In this document: in pieces, positions 49,735 to 57,882 of the stretch | Position numbering within the stretch: the stretch's first letter is position 1 | How the letters are laid out: every line of letters starts with the position of its first letter | Source of the DNA: Lachnospiraceae bacterium | GTDB lineage: Bacteria; Bacillota; Clostridia; Lachnospirales; Lachnospiraceae | NCBI GenBank assembly: GCA_029062895.1 | Contig: JAIDPF010000022.1 | Location: 1 to 64,000 of the forward strand | Direction: 5' to 3' | DNA: 64,000 bases | Program-made: the position numbers and the translations under genes | Notes under the pieces: generated by a model | The model's database searches: none | What the model was told of the DNA's origin: nothing | The model's input: only the letters and a program-made list of their open reading frames with translations

Positions 49735-50516
49735 ATTATTTTATGGAAAAAGAAAAGCATAAGGAATATGTCAGGAAAATTCCGGGTAGTGATACAGTCG
49801 TTCTTTTTATCCATGGGATTCTAGGAACACCGGATCATTTTGAAAAGCTGGTAGGCATTGTTCCCATGGAATGGTCCGTTTATAATATCCTGTTGGCGGG
49901 GCATGGCGGAACGGTCGAAGATTTCACAGGGGCAACGATGGACTTGTGGAAGGCGCAGGTTCATCATATGGTTAAAAAGCTGAGCGCTCAATATGATCAT
50001 ATTTTGATTGTGGCACATTCCATGGGGACATTGTTTGCTATTTCAGAATCCATCAGTAATCCAAAGATCCAGACGCTTTTTTTGCTGAATGTGCCGTTGA
50101 TGGTATATGTGCATCCCAGGATCGTGGTGATTTCCCTAAAAATCATCTTTGGGAAAGTATCGCCGGAAGACATTGAAGCTACAGCCGTACAGGATGCTTT
50201 CAGTATTACACCGGATCGCAATCTGTTAAAGTATCTGCACTGGCTGCCAAACTATTTTATGTTATTTTCAGAGATCAGGAAGACAAGAAAGAAAATCGCT
50301 CAGATCAAGGTCCCCTGTTTTGTATTCCAATCAAAGAAAGATGAACTTATTATCGCAAGAACGGCACAGTATTTTAAAAACCATCCTAAGATCAGATGTG
50401 CGGTATTAAATCACTCCGGACACTTTTACTATGAAGCATCGGATATGGAATTCCTATTAGAACGATTTCAAAAGGTATATCATAAAATCGATTGTCATAA
50501 CAAAGAATTATCGTGA
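49731..50516 (+). CDS. Alpha/beta hydrolase (carboxylesterase-like)
   Basis: LFIHGILGTPDHF, VAHSMGTLFA nucleophile elbow; ATGA overlap with mutL. Confidence 0.88.
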   Translation: MNYFMEKEKHKEYVRKIPGSDTVVLFIHGILGTPDHFEKLVGIVPMEWSVYNILLAGHGGTVEDFTGATMDLWKAQVHHMVKKLSAQYDHILIVAHSMGTLFAISESISNPKIQTLFLLNVPLMVYVHPRIVVISLKIIFGKVSPEDIEATAVQDAFSITPDRNLLKYLHWLPNYFMLFSEIRKTRKKIAQIKVPCFVFQSKKDELIIARTAQYFKNHPKIRCAVLNHSGHFYYEASDMEFLLERFQKVYHKIDCHNKELS

Positions 50517-50586
50517 AAAAATGGAAAACAATATACAAATCAAAAGAATTTGATATAATAAAATAAAATTAGAAAGGAGCGCGGAT

Positions 50587-51621
50587 ATGAAAAGATTTGA
50601 CGGATTTATGAAAGGTGTGAATCTGGGCGGATGGATTTCCCAATGCGTAAGTTATGAGAAAGAGCATTTTGATACCTTCATTACGGAAGAAGATATCAGA
50701 CAGATTTCAGAATGGGGACTGGATCATGTGCGTGTACCCGTAGATTACGATATCATTGAGAATGAGGACGGCAGTTGTAAAGAGGAAGGATACGTTTATA
50801 TTGACAATTGTATCCGCTGGTGCAAGAACCATGGTCTGCATATGGTTTTAGATCTTCATAAAACTTACGGTTATTCCTTTGATCCTTTGGATCATGGCAA
50901 TTTGGAAGAATTCTTTTCTAATGAAAAACAACAGGAAAGATTCATTAAGTTATGGAAAGAAATTTCCGGAAGATATGGCGCTTACAGCGATACTGTTGCT
51001 TTTGAACTGTTAAATGAGATCGTTAGTCCGTCCGTGGCAGATGCATGGAACGAGATTGCCAACCGGACGATTGCAGCCATCAGGGAAACGGCAAAAGACA
51101 GTTATGTGATCTATGGCGGAGTTTGTTACAACAACGTGACCAGCGTGAAACTGCTGGCAAAACCATATGACGACAAAGTGGTATATAATTTTCACTTCTA
51201 TGAGCCACTTACGTTTACCCATCAGAAAGCATACTGGGTTGAGGGTATGACGTCGGATTTTGAACTGGGATATCCAGATACCAAAGAAAAATATATGGAA
51301 AACAGTTCTATGCTGAGTAACGAGTTGGTTGGTGCATTAAAAGAATTTTCACTGGATCATGTAGACCGCAGGTTTATGGAAGCAATGATGATGCCCGCAG
51401 TCGAAGCTGCTGAGAAAAACGGTGCATATCTTTATTGCGGAGAATACGGCGTGATCGATCAAGCGCCGCTTCCCGATACGCTTAGATGGTTTGAGGACAT
51501 CCATGCGACATTTGAGAAATACGGCATTGGACGTGCCTGCTGGAATTATAAACAGAAAGATTTTGGTCTGATAGATGCTCATTATCATGAAATTCAGGCG
51601 GATCTGATTAAAAATCTGTGA
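50587..51621 (+). CDS. Glycoside hydrolase family 5-like (cellulase/glucanase) protein
   Basis: GVNLGGW, HVRVPVDYD, VLDLHKT, FELLNEIV (catalytic Glu) motifs; no signal peptide. Confidence 0.88.
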   Translation: MKRFDGFMKGVNLGGWISQCVSYEKEHFDTFITEEDIRQISEWGLDHVRVPVDYDIIENEDGSCKEEGYVYIDNCIRWCKNHGLHMVLDLHKTYGYSFDPLDHGNLEEFFSNEKQQERFIKLWKEISGRYGAYSDTVAFELLNEIVSPSVADAWNEIANRTIAAIRETAKDSYVIYGGVCYNNVTSVKLLAKPYDDKVVYNFHFYEPLTFTHQKAYWVEGMTSDFELGYPDTKEKYMENSSMLSNELVGALKEFSLDHVDRRFMEAMMMPAVEAAEKNGAYLYCGEYGVIDQAPLPDTLRWFEDIHATFEKYGIGRACWNYKQKDFGLIDAHYHEIQADLIKNL

Positions 51622-51634
51622 GAATAAGACATAA

Positions 51635-51663
51635 AATGGCAGGAAGGAATTTCTGTCATTTTT
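51635..51663 (+). terminator. Rho-independent terminator after the GH5 gene
   Basis: AATGGCAG...CTGTCATT stem (one G-U) followed by TTTTT. Confidence 0.6.
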
Positions 51664-51705
51664 GTCATAAGCAGTCTTCAATGCGCCTATATACAGCGCG
51701 GAAAT

Positions 51706-51771
51706 GATGAGAAACCGCCTGCGCGGATTTCTCATCGCGTGTCATCGCAGCAAGCTGCTCTGACATGGAGG
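51706..51771 (+). repeat. Tandem-hairpin leader repeat, family B (copy 2, upstream of ogt)
   Basis: GATGAGAAACCGCCTGCGCGGATTTCTCATC + TGTCATCGCAGCAAGCTGCTCTGACA + TGGAGG. Confidence 0.88.
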
Positions 51772-51777
51772 TGAGGT

Positions 51778-52293
51778 ATGCAATATACAGGTAAATATAA
51801 ATCTCCGTTCGGCAGCATTTTACTTGCTGCGGATGAGACCGGACTGACAGGATTATGGTTCGAGGGGCAGAAATATTTTGCCGATACCCTTGATCCGCAG
51901 AATGCCGAGAAGGAACTGCCGGTTCTGATACAGGCCAGGCAATGGCTGGATATCTATTTTTCAGGAAAAGAACCGGAATTTCAAGTGCCGCTTCATGTTA
52001 CGGGATCAAAATTTCAGCAAAAAGTATGGGCAATCCTTTCTGCCATACCTTATGGACAAACAATTACTTATGGCGCTGTCGCAAAGCAGATTGCCGTGAC
52101 AGATGGAGTGGAACGGGTGTCGGCGCAAGCAGTAGGCGGCGCGGTAGGACACAACCCGGTATCCATCATCATACCATGCCACAGGGTAGTGGGAAGCAAT
52201 GGAAGTCTTACCGGCTATGCCGGCGGATTGGAGAAAAAAGCTGCACTTTTAAAGCTAGAAGCAGGAAATGGAGAGAATAGGGTTGTCAGATAA
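51778..52293 (+). CDS. ogt: Methylated-DNA--[protein]-cysteine S-methyltransferase
   Basis: IIPCHRVVGSNGSLTGYAGGLEKKAALL motif. Confidence 0.95.
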   Translation: MQYTGKYKSPFGSILLAADETGLTGLWFEGQKYFADTLDPQNAEKELPVLIQARQWLDIYFSGKEPEFQVPLHVTGSKFQQKVWAILSAIPYGQTITYGAVAKQIAVTDGVERVSAQAVGGAVGHNPVSIIIPCHRVVGSNGSLTGYAGGLEKKAALLKLEAGNGENRVVR

Positions 52294-53236
52294 AAAAAAG
52301 CCTCTTATCATCATTGCCGGTCCGACGGCGGCAGGAAAAACTAAAACTTCAATATTATTGGCCAAGAAAGTGGATGGGGAGATTATCTCTGCAGATTCCA
52401 TGCAGGTCTACCGCTATATGGATATCGGTTCTGCAAAAGTGACGCCGGAGGAAATGCAGGGAGTGCCGCATCACCTGATCGATGTTCTGGAACCCACCGA
52501 GGAATTTAATGTGGTGCGTTTCCAAATCATGGCAAAAGCAGCTATGGAAGATATTTATGCACGGGGCAGGATCCCGATCCTTGTCGGCGGGACAGGCTTC
52601 TATATCCAGTCCATATTATATGATATCGACTTTACGGAAAACGAGGCGGACACAGCCTATCGCCATGAACTGGAGCATCTTGCCAAAGAGCAGGGCAGCG
52701 AAGCCCTTTATCGGATGCTGATGGAAGCGGATCCGGAAGCGGCAGAAGAACTGCATCCCAATAACATAAAACGTGTCATCCGGGCATTGGAATATCATCA
52801 TCTGACCGGACAGAAGATATCAGAACATAATCAGGAGCAGCGCCATAAATCCTCCCCATATGAGGCCTATTATTTTGTATTGACCATGGACCGCGCTAAA
52901 CTTTACCAAAGAATCGATCTGCGTGTGGATCTGATGCTGGAACAGGGACTCATAGAAGAGGTTAAGAAATTAAAGGCGATGGGATTGACCCAAAATGATG
53001 TCTCCATGCAGGGCCTTGGTTATAAGGAGATTCTTGCTTTTCTGGAGGGCGAGGCGACATTGGAAGAAGCCATCTATACGATCAAACGGGATACCAGACA
53101 TTTTGCCAAACGACAGCTGACATGGTTCCGCAGAGAGCCGGAAGCGATCTGGATCGACTGCGATCCCGATAAACGTACGGCAGAGGATATTGTGTCGGAA
53201 TTACTGAAATATATATCAGGTAGGGGTGAAATATAA
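52268..53236 (+). CDS. miaA: tRNA dimethylallyltransferase
   Basis: IAGPTAAGKTKTSILLA, SADSMQVYRYMDIGSAK motifs. Confidence 0.96.
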   Translation: MERIGLSDKKKPLIIIAGPTAAGKTKTSILLAKKVDGEIISADSMQVYRYMDIGSAKVTPEEMQGVPHHLIDVLEPTEEFNVVRFQIMAKAAMEDIYARGRIPILVGGTGFYIQSILYDIDFTENEADTAYRHELEHLAKEQGSEALYRMLMEADPEAAEELHPNNIKRVIRALEYHHLTGQKISEHNQEQRHKSSPYEAYYFVLTMDRAKLYQRIDLRVDLMLEQGLIEEVKKLKAMGLTQNDVSMQGLGYKEILAFLEGEATLEEAIYTIKRDTRHFAKRQLTWFRREPEAIWIDCDPDKRTAEDIVSELLKYISGRGEI

Positions 53237-53239
53237 TAC

Positions 53240-53683
53240 TAGGCAATTGCGAAAGAGTTAAGTCCGGCTTACATAACTCTTTGTTTGAAAATAGTTGTTC
53301 CAAAAACATCATAAATGAAATCATTTTTGGAACAACTATTTTCAAACTTCAAGTTATGTAAACCTAATGAGCAGAATTACGGAACTAAAAATGATAAAGT
53401 AATTGTTTTACGATCACCTGATAAATAAAGATAGGCAATTGCGAAACTGCTGATTTTCCATAACCAATTACAAGTTGGTTATAACCAGTTACAACTGGTT
53501 ATTGCCAGTTGTGCAATGCAGACAATATCATACGCCGGGTGCTTGTGCGCTCGCCGGCACTTAGGTGCCGTATTTTGGCATCTTAGTGCCGTTGCAGAGC
53601 GTGCGCAGCGGAAGCGTGACCGGCGATGATATGTCTGTGTTGCGCAACGGAAGCATGTAAAACCATTGTTTCGCAATTACCTA
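53240..53683. repeat. Composite intergenic element delimited by 15-bp repeats (two direct copies, one inverted)
   Basis: TAGGCAATTGCGAAA at 53240-53254 and 53432-53446; inverted TTTCGCAATTACCTA at 53669-53683; multiple internal hairpins. Confidence 0.8.
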
Positions 53684-53712
53684 AAAATTTTAACAATAAA
53701 GAGGTAACGCAT

Positions 53713-55023
53713 ATGAACAAAATCGAAGAAATGTATCGCTCCCTTGGCATTGATGAGGAAGTATATCACTATGGCCGGACGATTCTGGAATCCCTGAAAG
53801 AAAGGTATGAGCGGATCGACCAAGTAGCAGAATATAATCAACTTAAAGTTTTAAAAGCCTTTCAAAAGAATCAGGTCAGTGAAGCCTGCTTGTTAGGAAC
53901 TACAGGATATGGGTATAATGATCTTGGAAGAGATACCTTGGAGCGTGTCTATGCTGATATATTTCGGACAGAAGATGCTCTGGTACGTCCGCAGATCACC
54001 TGCGGAACTCACGCTCTTGCCCTTGCCCTGATGAGTAATCTACGACCGGGAGACGAACTGCTCAGTCCTGTGGGGAAACCCTATGACACATTGGAAGAAG
54101 TGATCGGGATCGGCAAGACCAAAAGCTCGGATGGAAGATCCACCGGTTCCCTCGCGGAATATGGCATCAGCTACCGTCAGGTAGATTTGCTGGCTGACGG
54201 AGCATATGATTATGAAGGTATCCGGAAGGCTGTCAATGATAAGACGCGTCTGGTCACCATACAGCGTTCTAAAGGATATCAGACAAGACCGACCCTTTCC
54301 GTAGCAAGGATCGGCGAGCTGATCCGTTTTATCCATGACATTAAGCCGAATACCATCATTATGGTAGATAATTGTTATGGAGAGTTTGTAGAAACTATTG
54401 AACCCTCCGAGGTGGGAGCGGATATGATCGTCGGTTCTCTGATTAAGAACCCCGGCGGTGGACTTGCTCCGATCGGCGGTTATATCGCCGGGAAAAAGAA
54501 ATGTGTGGAAAATGCTGCTTATCGCCTGACCTCGCCGGGACTTGGCAAGGAGGTCGGCGCATCTCTGGGTATCCTGCCTGCTTTTTATCAGGGCTTGTTT
54601 TTGTCCCCCAAAGTAACTGCTAACGCATTGAAAACAGCTGTTTTTGCCGCCAATCTTTATGAACGCATGGGATTTTCCGTTCTTCCGGATGGAACGGAAG
54701 AAAGACACGATATCATACAGGCAATTACCTTGGGAAAGCCGGAACTAGTGACAGCATTCTGTGAGGCGGTACAGGCTGCGTCTCCCGTAGACAGCCATGT
54801 GGTTCCTGAGCCATGGGAAATGCCCGGATATGATGCGGATGTCATTATGGCCGCCGGGGCATTTGTTTCAGGATCTTCGATCGAACTCAGCGCGGACGCG
54901 CCGATGAAAGAGCCTTATGCCGTATATTTTCAGGGAGGACTTACCTTTGAACACGCGAAATACGGAATGCTCAAGACCGTACAATATCTAAAAGATAGGG
55001 AACTGATTACATTGCCCGTATAA
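53713..55023 (+). CDS. Methionine gamma-lyase family / aluminum-resistance-type PLP enzyme (YnbB-like)
   Basis: LLGTTGYGYNDLGRDTLERVYADIFRTEDALVRPQITCGTHAL pattern; located after miaA as in Firmicutes. Confidence 0.92.
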   Translation: MNKIEEMYRSLGIDEEVYHYGRTILESLKERYERIDQVAEYNQLKVLKAFQKNQVSEACLLGTTGYGYNDLGRDTLERVYADIFRTEDALVRPQITCGTHALALALMSNLRPGDELLSPVGKPYDTLEEVIGIGKTKSSDGRSTGSLAEYGISYRQVDLLADGAYDYEGIRKAVNDKTRLVTIQRSKGYQTRPTLSVARIGELIRFIHDIKPNTIIMVDNCYGEFVETIEPSEVGADMIVGSLIKNPGGGLAPIGGYIAGKKKCVENAAYRLTSPGLGKEVGASLGILPAFYQGLFLSPKVTANALKTAVFAANLYERMGFSVLPDGTEERHDIIQAITLGKPELVTAFCEAVQAASPVDSHVVPEPWEMPGYDADVIMAAGAFVSGSSIELSADAPMKEPYAVYFQGGLTFEHAKYGMLKTVQYLKDRELITLPV

Positions 55024-55075
55024 AATCCTGTCGAATGCTATCGAAGGAGAAAGGAAACTTCCTGTAACTATTTTA

Positions 55076-55104
55076 TGTACAGTTGTGGAAAAATATGTTA
55101 AAAT
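55076..55104 (+). promoter_or_regulatory. Candidate promoter upstream of the DUF4321/mre cluster
   Basis: TGTACA - 17 bp - TAAAAT with extended -10 (TGT). Confidence 0.45.
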
Positions 55105-55139
55105 CATGAATGAGAATTTAATAAGAAAGAGAGTTACGT

Positions 55140-55379
55140 ATGAAGAAAAAGAACTATTGGATACTTTTAGTGATGATTCTTTCCGGTCTGGTGATCGGCG
55201 GGTTTATTGGAACTTATGTCCCTTGGGAATGGCTTAACTATGGAGGCGAGTTTGGATTGACTTCACCGGTCATGTTAAACCTGGGTATCATAACGATTAC
55301 TTTCGGATTATCAATCAACATAACGATCGCAAGTCTGATCGGCGTCGCGATTGCGATTGTCATATACCGGTTTTTGTAG
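55140..55379 (+). CDS. DUF4321-like small membrane protein
   Basis: 79 aa, two TM segments, located upstream of mreB as in Clostridia. Confidence 0.75.
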   Translation: MKKKNYWILLVMILSGLVIGGFIGTYVPWEWLNYGGEFGLTSPVMLNLGIITITFGLSINITIASLIGVAIAIVIYRFL

Positions 55380-55417
55380 GATAAAATTTACATACACAAA
55401 AGAAAGGAGATTCTATT

Positions 55418-56422
55418 TTGGGTGTGAGCGCTTTTGGAATTGATCTGGGTTCCAATAATATTAAAATATACAATGCCAACAATGATACATTTTTTATGGG
55501 GAAAAATATGATAGCGATCGAAGGCAAGGATACGTTATTTGCGTATGGGGATTCTGCTTTCAGTATGTATGAAAAGGCACCGGATAATATTACGGTCTCT
55601 TTTCCGGTCAATGCAAGTGTGATCGCGGATATCAAAAATATGAATATTCTGATTCGGTATTTTATTGCCGATCTTTGTAAGAATACGATCAAGCCTGCGG
55701 ATTATTATATTGCGGTTCCTACGGATATTACGGAGGTGGAGAAAAGAGCCTTTTTTGATCTGGTCAGGGACGCGAATCTAAAGGCAAAGCATATATATAT
55801 GATGGAACAGGCAGTTGCGGACGGTCTGGGACTCGGTATTGATGTAAAGACCTCCCAGGGCGTGCTGGTTGTAGATGTCGGTTATGACACGACGGAAATT
55901 TCTATTTTATCGCTGGGCGGTATTGTTCTCTCAAGGCTGATCAAAATGGGCGGCAATAAATTTGACGAGGCGATCAAAAACGCGGTAAGAAAAGAGTATA
56001 ACCTTTTTATCGGCAATAAGACGGCAGAAAAGGTGAAGTATGCCATGCATGTTATGGGTGTCGAAAATAAGAACGCAGTCATTTACGGAAGGGATATCGT
56101 TACCGGTCTTCCGGTAGAAAAAGCGATTTCTACAGATCTGGTTTATGACTGTCTGAAAGAGAGCTTTCATGTAATTATTGATAATATTAAACAGGTATTG
56201 GAACGGACGCCGCCGGAACTGGGTGCAGATATTTATCGAAACGGTATCTATCTGACAGGCGGCGCGAGTCAGGTGGAACATCTTGCGGAGATGATCGAGG
56301 AAGAAACCGGTCTGAAAGTAAATCTGGACGACGAACCATTAGGCAGCGTGGCAAAGGGGCTTGCGACAGTAATCCGTGAGCCGAAATTCCATTCTCTGGC
56401 GTATTCCATTGAAAATAAATAA
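55418..56422 (+). CDS. mreB: Rod shape-determining protein MreB
   Basis: Actin-fold motifs GIDLGSNNIKIY, VVDVGYDTTEISILSLGGIV, LTGGASQVEHL; TTG/GTG-type start. Confidence 0.92.
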   Translation: MGVSAFGIDLGSNNIKIYNANNDTFFMGKNMIAIEGKDTLFAYGDSAFSMYEKAPDNITVSFPVNASVIADIKNMNILIRYFIADLCKNTIKPADYYIAVPTDITEVEKRAFFDLVRDANLKAKHIYMMEQAVADGLGLGIDVKTSQGVLVVDVGYDTTEISILSLGGIVLSRLIKMGGNKFDEAIKNAVRKEYNLFIGNKTAEKVKYAMHVMGVENKNAVIYGRDIVTGLPVEKAISTDLVYDCLKESFHVIIDNIKQVLERTPPELGADIYRNGIYLTGGASQVEHLAEMIEEETGLKVNLDDEPLGSVAKGLATVIREPKFHSLAYSIENK

Positions 56423-56479
56423 CGCAGATATGCTGCTTTCGGATGGGAATAATCAGAAAGGCAATTAAGTTTCATATAT

Positions 56480-57346
56480 ATGAGTCCTATCGTAAAGAGA
56501 AAACCAGAAAAACCAAAAATACCGGGAAAGTATGTGATGTTAATGCTTTCCATGCTCTGTATTGCGTTGATGCTCACAACATTTACCACCAATATTACAG
56601 GGACATTTCTTGGAAACATTGCAGGTTTTATTATTGTACCATTTCAAAAAGGGATCACATCCATCAGCACCGTTTTGGTAGAAGCCTCCCGTGAAAAGGA
56701 GACCATTGCGGAACTACAGGCTGAGAATCAGGCGCTGCAGGAGCAGATCAATGAGCTTCAGATTGAGAATACGCTGTTGATGCAGGATAAATATGAACTG
56801 ACCAGCTTAAGGGAGTTGTATGAACTGGATCAACAGTATTCGGAATATGAAAAGGTAGGGGCACGGGTGATCTCGGCGTCTTCGGGCAATTGGTTTGATT
56901 CCTTTATCATTGATAAGGGAAGTGACGATGGTATCCTTGTAGACATGAATGTCATTGCAGGAAGCGGATTAGTGGGCAGAATCGTGGAAACAGGAAAAAA
57001 CTGGGCAAGAGTAACGACTGTAATTAATAACAATTCCAACATCAGCGCCTCCGTACTGCATACGCAGGACAACCTGATCGTTTCCGGAGATCTAAGACTA
57101 ATCGAAAATGGTTTTATCAGATATTCCCAACTGATCGATGAGGACAATCAGGTGGGAATCGGAGATAAAGTGGTGACATCAAATATCAGCGATAAATATC
57201 TGCCGGGGATCCTGCTTGGATATGTGGCTTCTGTGGAAACGGATTCCAATAATCTTACAAAATCGGGTTATATCACACCGGTTGTCGATTTTGAACATTT
57301 ATCGGAAGTGCTGGTCATCATCCAGATGAAACCGGAGTTCGAATAG
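56480..57346 (+). CDS. mreC: Rod shape-determining protein MreC
   Basis: TM + coiled coil + VIAGSGLVGRIVETGKNWARVTTVINNNSNISA. Confidence 0.94.
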   Translation: MSPIVKRKPEKPKIPGKYVMLMLSMLCIALMLTTFTTNITGTFLGNIAGFIIVPFQKGITSISTVLVEASREKETIAELQAENQALQEQINELQIENTLLMQDKYELTSLRELYELDQQYSEYEKVGARVISASSGNWFDSFIIDKGSDDGILVDMNVIAGSGLVGRIVETGKNWARVTTVINNNSNISASVLHTQDNLIVSGDLRLIENGFIRYSQLIDEDNQVGIGDKVVTSNISDKYLPGILLGYVASVETDSNNLTKSGYITPVVDFEHLSEVLVIIQMKPEFE

Positions 57347-57354
57347 AATGGAGC

Positions 57355-57882
57355 TTGACTATGAAGAAAATAGTTACGGCCATAATGCTTTTATTGATTA
57401 TGTTTTTATTGCAGACCAGTGTATTCCGCCAGTTGTCTTATGGCAGGATCGTACCTAATCTGTTGATCCTGCTGACCGGTACATACGGATTGCTGCGGGG
57501 TGAATACAGCGGTATTTTTCTGGGATTTTTCAGCGGACTGTTACTGGACATTTTTTTTATGGATGTTCTGGGGTTCTACGCACTGGTTTATATGCTGATT
57601 GGTTACTTCGATGGTAAACTGAATACCTACTACATACATGATGATTTTAAACTTCCGCTGGCGGTGATCACCGGAAGTAATTTGATGGTATTGTTAGTGG
57701 ATTACGTGTTTTTTAATCTGTTAAACGGGAATTTTGATTTTGGCGGTTATATTCTGCACACCATTCTCCCGGAACTGATTTACACACTTGGAATCTCGGT
57801 GGTGGTATATCCTTTGTTGGTGGTTCTGGAATATAAGTTTGTTTTAGCGGAATTTAGGAGAGACGATTCGGATGTTTTATGA
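57355..57882 (+). CDS. mreD: Rod shape-determining protein MreD
   Basis: Multi-TM small protein between mreC and pbp2. Confidence 0.9.
   Translation: MTMKKIVTAIMLLLIMFLLQTSVFRQLSYGRIVPNLLILLTGTYGLLRGEYSGIFLGFFSGLLLDIFFMDVLGFYALVYMLIGYFDGKLNTYYIHDDFKLPLAVITGSNLMVLLVDYVFFNLLNGNFDFGGYILHTILPELIYTLGISVVVYPLLVVLEYKFVLAEFRRDDSDVL

Noticed and set aside
53479-53676. 65-aa Arg/Cys/His-rich - strand ORF in the intergenic element
   Set aside because: Arises from hairpin-rich DNA; no RBS and composition follows the inverted repeats.
54040-54708. 222-aa ORF on the - strand
   Set aside because: Fully antisense to the methionine gamma-lyase-like gene, with no recognisable protein features.
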